In this document: positions 9,941 to 17,551 of the stretch, one piece after another
How the letters are laid out: the number at the start of each line of letters is the position of its first letter
How positions within the stretch are numbered: position 1 is the first letter of the stretch
Source: Pseudomonas zanjanensis
GTDB taxonomy: Bacteria > Pseudomonadota > Gammaproteobacteria > Pseudomonadales > Pseudomonadaceae
Reading direction: 5' to 3'
Assembly (NCBI RefSeq): GCF_014268745.2
Contig: NZ_JABWRB020000001.1
Coordinates: forward strand, 1,860,001-1,924,000
DNA: 64,000 bases
Notes under the pieces: model-generated
The model's input: the letters and a program-made list of their open reading frames with translations, nothing else
Database searches by the model: none
What the model was told of the DNA's origin: nothing
Made by a program: the position numbers and the translations under genes

Positions 9941-11418
9941 CCGACCGTTCGCCTTTCAATCTTGCCGCCGTGCTGGCGACCGCCCGTGGCTCGCGGGTGC
10001 TGAGCCTGGCGCTGTGCGTGGCGATGCTCAGCGCCTGCGCCATCGGCCCGGATTACCAGCGTCCCGCGGCCGCCGCCCCGGTGCAGTACAAGGAGGCCCA
10101 GGGCTGGCGCCAGGCCAACCCCAGCGATGCGATGGCCCGGGGCGCCTGGTGGGAACTGTACGGCGATGCGCAGCTCAATGGCCTGGTGGACAAGCTCAAT
10201 GCATCCAACCAGACCGTGGCCCAGGCCGAAGCCCAGTACCGGCAGGCCCGGGCGCTGGTGCGTAATGCCCGTGGCGCCTTTTTCCCCACCGTGGACCTGA
10301 CCGTTGGCAAGACGCGCTCCAGCCAGGGCACCGGTAGCAGCAGTTCAAGCCTGAGCAGTTCGTCCAGCGGCATTCGCGACACCTACAGCGCCCAGGCCGG
10401 CGTCAGTTGGGAGGCGGATGTGTGGGGCAAGTTGCGCCGCACCCTGGAAGCCGACGAGGCGAGTGCCCAAGCCAGTTTCGCCGACCTGGCGGCGATGCGC
10501 CTGAGCCAGCAATCGGAACTGGTGCAGAATTACTTGCAGTTGCGGGTGATCGACGAACAGAAGCGCTTGTTGCAGACCACCGTCGACAACTACCAGCGCT
10601 CCCTGAAAATGACCGAAAACCAGTACCGCGCCGGGGTGTCCGGCAAGGACGCGGTGGCCCAGGCGCAGAATCAGCTCAAGACCACCCAGGGCGACCTGAT
10701 CGACCTGATCTGGCAACGGGCCCAGTTTGAAAATGCCATCGCCGTGCTCATCGGCCTGCCACCGGCCGAATTCAACCTGGCCGAGACCCAATACATCCCG
10801 ACACTGCCACAAATCCCGGTGGCGCTGCCCTCGCAACTGCTCGAACGCCGGCCAGACATCGCCTCGGCAGAGCGCTCGGTGATGGCCGCCAACGCCAACA
10901 TCGGCGTCGCCAAGGCTGCGTATTACCCGGACCTGACCCTGAGCCTCAGCGGCGGCTACAGCAGCAGCACCTATGACAACTGGGTGAGCGTGCCGAACCG
11001 CTTCTGGTCGGTAGGCCCGCAGCTGGCGATGACACTGTTCGATGGCGGCCAGCGTTCGGCCGAGGTCGACCGCACCGTCGCGGCCTATGACCAGACCGTC
11101 GCCACCTACCGCCAGACCGTGCTCGACGGCCTGCGGGAGGTGGAAAACTACATGATCCAGCTCAAGGTGCTGGAAGACGAAGCCCGCGTGCGCCAGGAAG
11201 CCCTGGACGCCGCCCGGGAATCCCTGCGCCTGACGCAGAACCAGTACAGGGCCGGGCTGATTGCCTACCTCGACGTCGTGACTGTCCAGGCCACGGCGCT
11301 GAGCAACGAACGCAGCGTGCTGAGCCTGCAACAGAGCCGCTTGATTGCCAGTGTGCAATTGATTGCGGCGCTGGGCGGGGGCTGGGATGGGCAGTTGCAG
11401 GCGGAGGAGAAACCCTGA
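9937..11418 (+). CDS. opmB: Outer-membrane efflux channel OpmB (NodT/TolC family lipoprotein)
   Basis: Outer-membrane factor of 493 residues completing the MuxABC pump. The signal peptide ends in the lipobox MLSAC (Cys34), giving a lipidated channel as in OprM. Two outer-membrane-efflux repeats are visible: the first half carries EADVWGKLRRTLEADEASAQ, and the second carries the conserved LLERRPDIASAERSVMAANA and the Gly-rich TLFDGGQR. A serine-rich insertion SSSSSLSSSSSG lies near residues 131-145. It is coupled to muxC by an ATGA overlap and is followed by a REP pair that could stabilise or attenuate the transcript end. Confidence 0.94.
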   Translation: MTDRSPFNLAAVLATARGSRVLSLALCVAMLSACAIGPDYQRPAAAAPVQYKEAQGWRQANPSDAMARGAWWELYGDAQLNGLVDKLNASNQTVAQAEAQYRQARALVRNARGAFFPTVDLTVGKTRSSQGTGSSSSSLSSSSSGIRDTYSAQAGVSWEADVWGKLRRTLEADEASAQASFADLAAMRLSQQSELVQNYLQLRVIDEQKRLLQTTVDNYQRSLKMTENQYRAGVSGKDAVAQAQNQLKTTQGDLIDLIWQRAQFENAIAVLIGLPPAEFNLAETQYIPTLPQIPVALPSQLLERRPDIASAERSVMAANANIGVAKAAYYPDLTLSLSGGYSSSTYDNWVSVPNRFWSVGPQLAMTLFDGGQRSAEVDRTVAAYDQTVATYRQTVLDGLREVENYMIQLKVLEDEARVRQEALDAARESLRLTQNQYRAGLIAYLDVVTVQATALSNERSVLSLQQSRLIASVQLIAALGGGWDGQLQAEEKP

Positions 11419-11447
11419 GTGATTGGGTAGCGCCGCAAGGTGCTTTT

Positions 11448-11538
11448 GTGGCGAGGGAGCTTGCTCCCGCTTGAGTGCGCAGCGCTCATAAAGTAGGGGA
11501 CTGCTACGCAGTCCAGCGGGAGCAAGCTCCCTCGCCAC
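11448..11538. repeat. REP pair after opmB
   Basis: Inverted arms GTGGCGAGGGAGCTTGCTCC and GGAGCAAGCTCCCTCGCCAC enclose a spacer with a short internal palindrome (GAGTGCGCAGCGCTC) next to the left arm and CTGCTACGCAG beside the right arm. It lies between opmB and the crotonase gene. Confidence 0.9.
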
Positions 11539-11649
11539 AGAGTTAATGGCTGTCAAACAGTCCCGCTTTTGGCCGATGCACTGCCTACGTGCCATCGCGA
11601 TGGCTTGTTATAGTTCAGGCCTCTTTTCAGCCGGTAAAGGATCACTGCC

Positions 11650-12462
11650 ATGTCGCAATACCAAGCGTTCAACGTCGAACTTGCAGACAACATCGCCCAT
11701 GTGCAGATCAATCGGCCGGAAAAGATCAACGCGATGAACGCTGCCTTCTGGCGCGAGATCATCGAGATCTTCCAATGGATCGACGACACCGATGAAGCGC
11801 GGGTGGTGGTGCTCAGCGGTGCCGGCAAGCATTTTTCCTCCGGCATCGACCTGATGATGCTGGCAGGCGTGGCCAACGAACTGGGCAAGGACGTGGGGCG
11901 CAATGCGCGTTTGCTGCGGCGCAAGATCCTGCAACTGCAAGCCTCGTTCAATGCCGTGGACAATTGCCGCAAGCCGGTGCTCGCGGCCATCCAGGGCTAT
12001 TGCCTGGGCGGTGCCATTGACCTGATCTCTGCTTGCGACATGCGTTATGCCGCCGAGGACGCCCAATTCTCCATCAAGGAAATCGATATCGGCATGGCCG
12101 CCGATGTTGGCACATTGCAACGCTTGCCGAGGATCGTCGGGGACGGCATGCTGCGTGAACTCGCTTATACGGGGCGCACTTTTGGTGCCGACGAAGCGCG
12201 CAGCATCGGCCTGGTCAATCGTGTCTACAGCGACTCCGCCAGCCTGCTCGACGGTGTGATGGGCATTGCCCGGGACATCGCCGCCAAGTCGCCGATTGCC
12301 GTGACCGGCACCAAGGCAATGATCAGCTACATGCGCGACCACAGCATCGATGACGGCCTGGAATACGTCGCCACCTGGAACGCCGCCATGTTGCAATCGA
12401 CCGACCTGCGCGTGGCCATGGCCGCCCACATGAGCAAACAGAAACCTGAATTTCTGGATTGA
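11650..12462 (+). CDS. Crotonase family protein, probable delta3,5-delta2,4-dienoyl-CoA isomerase
   Basis: Cytoplasmic enoyl-CoA hydratase/isomerase-fold enzyme of 270 residues. The oxyanion-hole segments are SGAGKHFSSGIDL and AIQGYCLGGAIDL. Asp124, Glu144 and Asp152 (in GGAIDL, IKEID and AADVG) have exactly the 20- and 8-residue spacing of the catalytic Asp/Glu/Asp set of mammalian ECH1 dienoyl-CoA isomerase. The flanking sequence AADVGTLQRLP is also ECH1-like. It would help degrade unsaturated fatty acids with odd-position double bonds. The ribosome site AAAGGA precedes ATG 11650. nudC begins 6 bases after the stop, so the two are probably co-transcribed. Substrate assignment is inference; a plain enoyl-CoA hydratase is less likely because the second Glu position differs. 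Confidence 0.85.
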   Translation: MSQYQAFNVELADNIAHVQINRPEKINAMNAAFWREIIEIFQWIDDTDEARVVVLSGAGKHFSSGIDLMMLAGVANELGKDVGRNARLLRRKILQLQASFNAVDNCRKPVLAAIQGYCLGGAIDLISACDMRYAAEDAQFSIKEIDIGMAADVGTLQRLPRIVGDGMLRELAYTGRTFGADEARSIGLVNRVYSDSASLLDGVMGIARDIAAKSPIAVTGTKAMISYMRDHSIDDGLEYVATWNAAMLQSTDLRVAMAAHMSKQKPEFLD

Positions 12463-12468
12463 CTGACC

Positions 12469-13299
12469 ATGATTTCACGCTGGACCACCGCAGTACTCGA
12501 CACCGACGTTCCCGGCGGCTGGGCCGTGGCCCGTAGCCCGGAAGGTTTTCTGTTCGATGACAACGGCGCGCTGTTTCCCCGCGAATGGCTCAAGCGCCAG
12601 GACCTGTCGATCCTCGCCGAACACGGTATCGGTCACCTGGATGGCGAGCCGGTCTACCTGTTGGAGTTGCACAGCCCGCTGGACATCCCCGGCTGCAACT
12701 GGAAAGGCCTGCGGGCGTTCATGCTCGAGGACGACCACACGCTGTACAAGGTGTTGGGTTATGCGGCGCAGATCGGCACCTGGGCCCGGGAACATCGCTT
12801 CTGTGGCAGTTGCGGCAAGCGCATGAACCAGATCCCACTGGAGCGGGCCATGTATTGCGATGCCTGCGACCTGCGTCACTATCCGCGGATTTCACCGAGC
12901 ATGATCGTGTTGATTACCCGCGGCGATGAAGTCCTGCTGGCCCGTTCGCCGCGTTTTGTCACGGGTGTCTACAGTACCCTGGCGGGGTTTGCCGAGCCCG
13001 GCGAGTCGGCCGAGGACTGCCTGGTCCGCGAGGTGCGTGAAGAAGTCAGTATCGAGGTGAAGAACATCCAGTACATGGGCAGCCAGTGCTGGCCGTTTCC
13101 CCATTCGATGATGCTCGGTTTCCACGCTGAATACGCCAGCGGCGACATCGTGCCCCAGGAAGATGAGATCGAGGACGCCCAATGGTTCAACGTCCACGAC
13201 CTGCCACCGTTGCCCGCCTCGCGCTCGATCGCCCGCTACCTGATCGACCTGTATGTGGCGCGGCGCTTAGGCCACGCTGAACCAGTGCTGCCAGGCTAG
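12469..13299 (+). CDS. nudC: NADH pyrophosphatase / NAD-RNA decapping hydrolase NudC
   Basis: Zn-containing Nudix hydrolase of 276 residues that splits NAD(H) and removes NAD caps from RNA. The zinc ribbon uses Cys112, 115, 130 and 133 (FCGSCGK...YCDACD). The Nudix box spans about 173-195 ([20 protein letters not shown]), and the NAD-specificity motif follows at about 205-213. Two departures from the usual pattern are visible: the Nudix Gly after EEx is Ser (EEVSI), and the array SQPWPFPxS reads SQCWPFPHS. The end overlaps the convergent TSUP gene by 33 bases. It is likely co-transcribed with the crotonase upstream. Confidence 0.92.
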   Translation: MISRWTTAVLDTDVPGGWAVARSPEGFLFDDNGALFPREWLKRQDLSILAEHGIGHLDGEPVYLLELHSPLDIPGCNWKGLRAFMLEDDHTLYKVLGYAAQIGTWAREHRFCGSCGKRMNQIPLERAMYCDACDLRHYPRISPSMIVLITRGDEVLLARSPRFVTGVYSTLAGFAEPGESAEDCLVREVREEVSIEVKNIQYMGSQCWPFPHSMMLGFHAEYASGDIVPQEDEIEDAQWFNVHDLPPLPASRSIARYLIDLYVARRLGHAEPVLPG

Positions 13300-14046
13300 G
13301 CGCACGGTCAAGCCCAGCACCACGGTGATGAACACTGGTCGGATGAACTTCGCGCCGCCGCTGATGGCGGTGCGAGCGCCGAAGAACGCGCCGACCATTA
13401 CCGAAAGGCCCATGCTCAGGCCGATGATCCAGTCTACCTGCCCGGAAAAAATGAACACCGACAGCGCCGCGATGTTGCTGACAAAGTTCATGCTGCGGGC
13501 CACGCCACTGGCCTTGACCAGGTCGATGGGGTAGAGCAGCAGGCTGCTGACGGTCCAGAACGCACCGGTACCCGGCCCGGCCACGCCGTCATAGAAACCC
13601 AGGCTGAAACCCTGGGATGACTGCCACGTCTTCTTGATCGGCGCATCGCTGTCCAGCGGCGCCTTGGGCGTGCCGCCAAACAACAGGTACAGGCCGCAGG
13701 CGAAGACGATCACCGGCAACATCTTGTTCAGCCACTCGGCTGGCAGGTAGTGGGCGACGATGGCGCCGACCAAGGCGCCGACCAGTGTGCCGACGAGGGC
13801 ATGGGTCCATTGCCTTGGGTGGAACAACTTGCGCTTGTAGAACGTGAAGCTGGCCGTCGCCGAGCCAAAGGTGGAACTGAGTTTGTTGGTCCCCAGGACC
13901 AGGTGCGGTGGCAAACCCGCAGTCAGCAGCGCTGGCGTGGTCAACAGCCCACCGCCCCCGGCAATGGCATCGATAAAACCGGCAATGAAGGCGACAACGG
14001 CGAGGATAGCGAGGGTAGTGAGGTCAACGCTGAGTTCGAAAGGCAT
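13267..14046 (-). CDS. TSUP family permease (TauE/SafE, YfcA-like)
   Basis: Inner-membrane protein of 259 residues with about eight hydrophobic segments. The family hallmark [19 protein letters not shown] sits in the first third, and the paired repeat [15 protein letters not shown] in the middle, giving the two-fold TauE/SafE (UPF0721) layout. E. coli YfcA is the nearest remembered relative. Members of this superfamily export or import sulfur-containing or organic anions; the substrate here is unknown. It is convergent with, and overlaps, nudC, and has no linked partner gene. Confidence 0.9.
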   Translation of the reverse strand: MPFELSVDLTTLAILAVVAFIAGFIDAIAGGGGLLTTPALLTAGLPPHLVLGTNKLSSTFGSATASFTFYKRKLFHPRQWTHALVGTLVGALVGAIVAHYLPAEWLNKMLPVIVFACGLYLLFGGTPKAPLDSDAPIKKTWQSSQGFSLGFYDGVAGPGTGAFWTVSSLLLYPIDLVKASGVARSMNFVSNIAALSVFIFSGQVDWIIGLSMGLSVMVGAFFGARTAISGGAKFIRPVFITVVLGLTVRLAWQHWFSVA

Positions 14047-14148
14047 GGAATGGGCTTATTTTGGCAGGACGCAGAAGGGCTGCGGGAAGGCCGGTATGTT
14101 ACCCATAATGGTGCAGGGCTGCGACTGCCTAAGGCCTGTGACATTCCC

Positions 14149-14271
14149 GTGGCGAGGGAGCTTGCTCCCGCTGGGTTGCGTAGCAACCCCAAAATTCCAT
14201 TCAGTGCACCCACACCGAGTCGCTTGCTTCAGGGCTGCTTCGCAGCCAGCGGGAGCAAGTTCCCTCGCCAC
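14149..14271. repeat. REP pair between TSUP and ADH genes
   Basis: The arms GTGGCGAGGGAGCTTGCTCC (14149) and GGAGCAAGTTCCCTCGCCAC (to 14271, one mismatch in the core) face each other around a spacer. Beside the arms lie GGGTTGCGTAGCAACCC and GGGCTGCTTCGCAGCC, each an internal hairpin. Confidence 0.88.
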
Positions 14272-14282
14272 AGGTTCGATCG

Positions 14283-15455
14283 TCACTCCGGCCGAAACAC
14301 CGCTCGCAGGCAGTTCTGCGTCTTCTCCTTGAACATCGCATAACCTTCCACCGACTGCTCCAGCCCCATCGGATGGGTCAGCAGATAGGACGGGTCCAAC
14401 TCACCTTTCTGGATGTGCTCGAACAACCGTCCCACGTAACGCTGTCCAGGCTGTTGGCCGGAGCGCAGGGTCAAGGATTTGTTGACGATGGCGCCCATGG
14501 GGAATTTGTCCAGCAGGCCGCCATAGACACCGACCACCGAGACAGTGCCGCCTTTGCGACAGGCGCGGATCGACTGGCGCAGCACCGTCCCGCGTTCGGT
14601 GTGCAGACGCATCATTTGCTTGGTCTTGTCGTAGAAATAGTCGATCTCTGTGCCGTGGGCCTCCATGCCCACGCAGTCGATGCAGCGATCCGGGCCCCGG
14701 CCACCGGTCAGTTCCAGCAAGGCGGCATGCACGTCAGTGGTTTCATAGTTAAGGGCGATGGCACCGGCTTTTTCTTCCGCCAATTGCAAGCGATCAGGCA
14801 GGCGGTCGATGGCAATCACCCGTTCGGCCCCCAGCAGATAGGCACTGGCAATCGCCATCAACCCGACCCCGCCGCAACCCCATACCGCCACGGTATCGCC
14901 CCGTTGGATGGCGGCGTTATCGGCGGCGAAATAACCAGTGGGCACCGCGTCGGAGACGAATACCGCCTGTTCGTCAGTGATGCCCTCGGGGACCTTGAAC
15001 AGGTTGACGTCGGCGAACGGCACGCGGATATAGGTTGCGTGGCTGCCGGCATAACCGCCAAACGCATGGCTGTAGCCGATGATGCCGCACGCCGGTTGGC
15101 CGTAGGCGATGTCCGTTGCGCTGGGATTGGGGTTGGAGTTGTCGCAGCAGGAAAAATCCGAGCGCCTGCAATGTTCGCATTCTCCGCAACCGATGATCGA
15201 AACGGTGACAACCCGGTCGCCTTTGCCGAAAGACCTGACGGCCGAGCCGATTTCCACGACTTCACCCATGAATTCATGGCCAATGATGTCGCCGGCCTGC
15301 ATGGTCGGCACATAGCCGCCCAGCAAATGCAGGTCTGACCCGCACACCGACGACATCTGCACCCGCACGATCGCGTCGCGGGGATTGAGGATGGACGGAT
15401 CATCGACGGTTTCAACTTGTAGCTTGTTCGGGCCTTGCCAAGTCAATGCGCGCAT
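14283..15455 (-). CDS. Zinc-dependent alcohol dehydrogenase (FdhA-like)
   Basis: Medium-chain dehydrogenase/reductase of 390 residues. Catalytic zinc ligands are Cys38 (SSVCGSD) and His60/Glu61 (GHEFMGE). The structural zinc site is Cys90, 93, 96 and 104 (GCGECEHC...SCC). The nucleotide-binding motif AVWGCGGVGLMA is followed by VIAIDRLPDR, whose Asp suggests NAD(H) preference. The long insertion after the structural zinc and the tail with HTERGTVLRQS and RKGGTVSVVG resemble glutathione-independent formaldehyde dehydrogenase-like proteins, but the substrate cannot be told. The start ATG overlaps the stop of the upstream SRPBCC gene by one base (TGATG), so the two are translationally coupled. 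Confidence 0.9.
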   Translation of the reverse strand: MRALTWQGPNKLQVETVDDPSILNPRDAIVRVQMSSVCGSDLHLLGGYVPTMQAGDIIGHEFMGEVVEIGSAVRSFGKGDRVVTVSIIGCGECEHCRRSDFSCCDNSNPNPSATDIAYGQPACGIIGYSHAFGGYAGSHATYIRVPFADVNLFKVPEGITDEQAVFVSDAVPTGYFAADNAAIQRGDTVAVWGCGGVGLMAIASAYLLGAERVIAIDRLPDRLQLAEEKAGAIALNYETTDVHAALLELTGGRGPDRCIDCVGMEAHGTEIDYFYDKTKQMMRLHTERGTVLRQSIRACRKGGTVSVVGVYGGLLDKFPMGAIVNKSLTLRSGQQPGQRYVGRLFEHIQKGELDPSYLLTHPMGLEQSVEGYAMFKEKTQNCLRAVFRPE

Positions 15456-16276
15456 CAGGCGTTACCTCCGGTGGAAGGCGTTTGGGCGGATGTGTGAGGG
15501 GCCTCTGTGGCCGGATGAACGAAAAGGAAGTCCTTCGTGCCGGCGGCGTGCATGCGATTGGTGCTCACCTCGCCGGTTTCCAGTTGTTGCTTGATGCTGC
15601 GCAGCAGGTGCAGCAAGGCTTTGTCCGAGAACTTGGAAATCGCCGCGGCCAAGGCATAACCGGCGGCACCGAGGGGCGCCTGGCAGGCGACGATGACCTT
15701 CAACTGCGTGCCACGGCCGGCCGGCGCGTCGCTGAAGTGCATCTGGATGTCATGCTTGAATCGTGTCTCCGGGCCGGCAGTCCAGTGCAGCTTGCGGCCG
15801 TCCTTGGGCTCGTCCTGTCGGATGTCACAGTGCAAGGTCTTGTCCATCGGGCCGTGGGCGATCCAGCGGTAAGTGCCTTCACCGGTTTGTTCGATGGCAT
15901 CGACCCAGGGCACCAGCGCACCCAGGTTGCCCGGGTTGCGACAGAACGCGAAGACTTCTTCCCTGGGTTTGCCCACGGTAATGCTGCGAGAAATGACTTT
16001 GCTGCCGCTCCAGTCCCGATCCTGTTCAAAGGCTTGTTCGAACGGACTATGGGCCAGCGCGTGCTTGATCCTGCATGTGCCTGAATAGCCGCGCCAGGCG
16101 GCACAGGCGCCGAGCAGCACCTGTGGCCAGCCCTGGAGCCCGCCTTGGCGTAGGCCGTTAGCGATCAACAAGGTGCCCGCCAGTAGCGATACGGCACGTT
16201 CCGGCGTGCCGAGATTAGGGTGCGACGGGGTCGGCACCGTAGCCCGGCTCGCAACCAGTTGGGGTCGTTCAAACAT
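15455..16276 (-). CDS. SRPBCC family protein with N-terminal DUF2892/YgaP-like segment
   Basis: A 273-residue protein with two parts. Residues about 22-72 (GTPERAVSLLAGTLLIANGL...) look like the two-helix membrane segment of DUF2892/YgaP tails. Residues about 95-240 form a START/SRPBCC (polyketide-cyclase-like) fold: SKVISRSITVGKPREEVFAF, then WRI-type core strands. The start ATG at 16276 is chosen for its Shine-Dalgarno GAGGAAA seven bases upstream; a longer frame from 16306 adds ten residues without one. It is the first gene of a two-gene operon with the zinc dehydrogenase. Such pairs are often stress-associated in pseudomonads, which is general recollection rather than evidence from this DNA. 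Confidence 0.85.
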   Translation of the reverse strand: MFERPQLVASRATVPTPSHPNLGTPERAVSLLAGTLLIANGLRQGGLQGWPQVLLGACAAWRGYSGTCRIKHALAHSPFEQAFEQDRDWSGSKVISRSITVGKPREEVFAFCRNPGNLGALVPWVDAIEQTGEGTYRWIAHGPMDKTLHCDIRQDEPKDGRKLHWTAGPETRFKHDIQMHFSDAPAGRGTQLKVIVACQAPLGAAGYALAAAISKFSDKALLHLLRSIKQQLETGEVSTNRMHAAGTKDFLFVHPATEAPHTSAQTPSTGGNA

Positions 16277-16310
16277 GATGGTTTCCTCATTCTCCAGGGA
16301 CGACATAAGG

Positions 16311-16339
16311 AATGAACCGAGGGGAGGCGCGGTTGTTCC
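16311..16339 (-). promoter_or_regulatory. Weak candidate AlgU-type promoter for the SRPBCC-ADH pair
   Basis: On the minus strand GGAACAA (16339-16333) is followed after 17 bases by TCATT (16315-16311), resembling GGAACTT-N16/17-TCnnA of the envelope-stress sigma factor AlgU. Two of seven -35 positions differ and the -10 is poor. It is placed correctly, 35 bases upstream of the start codon. Confidence 0.25.
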
Positions 16340-16479
16340 ATCAACGTACGGGCTTTCCGATGAGGCGAATCCTGGCGCTACGGTTCAAGCGTTCGCCAGG
16401 GCAGTCCGGGATTCGCCGGCAGGTTTGGCCAGGGAAGGGCAGGCCGACCGTTCGACGATTTTTTTTTGAAATCAAGGGG

Positions 16480-16508
16480 TTGTCAGCCTAGGCAAATGAG
16501 TACATAAT
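16480..16508 (+). promoter_or_regulatory. Sigma-70 promoter upstream of tRNA-Cys
   Basis: TTGTCA (16480-16485), a 17-base spacer and CATAAT (16503-16508) form a near-consensus promoter. The next feature downstream on this strand is tRNA-Cys, about 130 bases away, with no coding frame between. The rest of the 361-base gap from 16277 shows nothing else I can identify. Confidence 0.65.
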
Positions 16509-16638
16509 TGCGCCCATCGAACGCACTGGGACGTAAAAAATCTCAATGTTTTCAAGGAGATAGCGCTGAGTAAGTGCCCTGTTTCCTGACCAGGTTTGTA
16601 CCGCGGTTGATGTTGCGACATCGCATCAAGCGTCTTGA

Positions 16639-16712
16639 GGCCGAATAGCAAAATGGTTATGCAGTGGATTGCAAATCCACCTACGCCGGTTCGATTCCGA
16701 CTTCGGCCTCCA
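16639..16712 (+). tRNA. tRNA-Cys (GCA)
   Basis: The 74-nt cloverleaf has a 7-bp acceptor GGCCGAA/TTCGGCC, an anticodon stem-loop TGGATTGCAAATCCA with anticodon GCA, the T-arm CCGGTTCGATTCCGA, and an encoded TCCA 3' end. A tRNA-Leu gene follows 187 bases downstream; in E. coli cysT and leuZ are likewise neighbours. Confidence 0.97.
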
Positions 16713-16717
16713 CTATT

Positions 16718-16760
16718 AAAAAGCTCTGTAGATCTATGATTTACAGAGCTTTTTTATTTT
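16718..16760 (+). terminator. Terminator after tRNA-Cys
   Basis: A 13-bp stem, AAAAAGCTCTGTA (16718-16730) with TACAGAGCTTTTT (16742-16754), encloses an 11-base loop and is followed by TTATTTT. It separates transcription of tRNA-Cys from tRNA-Leu. Confidence 0.85.
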
Positions 16761-16803
16761 CGAAGCATTGAAAGGTTTTGTCTTGAAAAGGGCATAAGCT
16801 GCC

Positions 16804-16832
16804 TTGCTTCAAAGAGGAGGGATGTATATATT
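16804..16832 (+). promoter_or_regulatory. Candidate sigma-70 promoter for tRNA-Leu
   Basis: TTGCTT (16804-16809), a 17-base spacer and TATATT (16827-16832), 66 bases ahead of tRNA-Leu. Its presence after a strong terminator makes an independent tRNA-Leu transcript likely. Confidence 0.55.
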
Positions 16833-16898
16833 CCCCCTCTTGCTGCACCAGCCAGGCCATCGGATTCTGCCGATGCCCCCAAGGCTAACCGCGCTACC

Positions 16899-16985
16899 GC
16901 CCGAATGGCGAAACTGGTAGACGCATGGGACTTAAAATCCCCCGCTCGTAAGGGCGTGCCGGTTCGATTCCGGCTTCGGGCACCA
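16899..16985 (+). tRNA. tRNA-Leu (TAA)
   Basis: An 87-nt class II tRNA: acceptor GCCCGAA/TTCGGGC, anticodon loop CTTAAAA with anticodon TAA, a long variable arm, T-arm CCGGTTCGATTCCGG, and an encoded ACCA end. Its last 18 bases, plus the terminator downstream, are repeated at 20410-20468. This marks it as the attachment gene of the inserted cassette that follows. Confidence 0.96.
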
Positions 16986-17026
16986 TCTAAAATCAAGGGT
17001 TTGCGGGCGAAAGCTGATGCAAACCC
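16968..17026 (+). repeat. Left direct repeat (attL-like) at the tRNA-Leu 3' end
   Basis: The 59 bases here, starting in the T-arm (TTCCGGCTTCGGGCACCA) and running through most of the downstream hairpin, are identical to 20410-20468. Weaker similarity continues about 14 bases further, with one base missing in the right copy and two mismatches. Starting inside the tRNA 3' end is typical of tyrosine-integrase attachment sites. Confidence 0.85.
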
Positions 17027-17036
17027 CTTGATTGTT
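16990..17036 (+). terminator. Terminator of tRNA-Leu
   Basis: AATCAAGG-GTTTGC pairs with GCAAAC-CCCTTGATT around a 14-base loop, with a short bulge, just after the tRNA CCA end. The left copy is complete and followed by GTTT. The right copy at 20432-20475 lacks one C and mispairs at its base. Confidence 0.65.
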
Positions 17037-17551
17037 TCCGGTCCGCATTTGTGACGATGGTTCGCAATTACTTCGTAGGCGATACCTTTTTGTCTACCCG
17101 GTTGCGGATACTGTTCGGTCATAACGACCGTCGTGTGCACCCTCCGTAACGATCAACCGCGTCGAGCGGACCTTGTGTTCTGATTTCCGGGACATAATTC
17201 GATCAATCAAAACCTAAAGCAGCTGAAGGGTTACCGGAACCTGACGTCGCACGTATCGACCTAACACTTGGCGAGAGATGATTATTGTCGACACGAGGTA
17301 CCGGCGAAGTGGATGAGCGCGTTACGCCCCACTATCCGATCTGGTGCTGCGCCGAGTGGCGAACTGGTTTAGGTAGGGATGTTATAGGTGACGGGCATGG
17401 GGGCCGGTTCGGGGAGCTAAAAGAAATGGCACATCCCGTTCGCGATACGTTTTACGCCTCATCTATCATGGAGACCGGCGGGACCATTAAGGCGTTTTGA
17501 TGTCATTTGTTGTGATCATCGGTACAATTCGCCATCGCACGGAGAACCCCG

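Noticed and set aside
16509-16638. A missing tRNA-Gly upstream of tRNA-Cys
   Set aside because: In E. coli glyW precedes cysT. I looked for a tRNA-Gly start (GCGGGAATAGCTC) and T-arm in this leader and found none.
16754-17140. A 128-codon minus-strand frame across tRNA-Leu
   Set aside because: It reads through the complement of tRNA-Leu (the piece SRNRTGTPLRAGDFKSHAST is the well-known antisense-tRNA artefact), so it is not a protein gene.
17285-17500. A 71-codon frame inside the left part of the tRNA-Leu cassette
   Set aside because: It begins with TTG, has no good ribosome site and no recognisable motif. Its presence cannot be told from chance.
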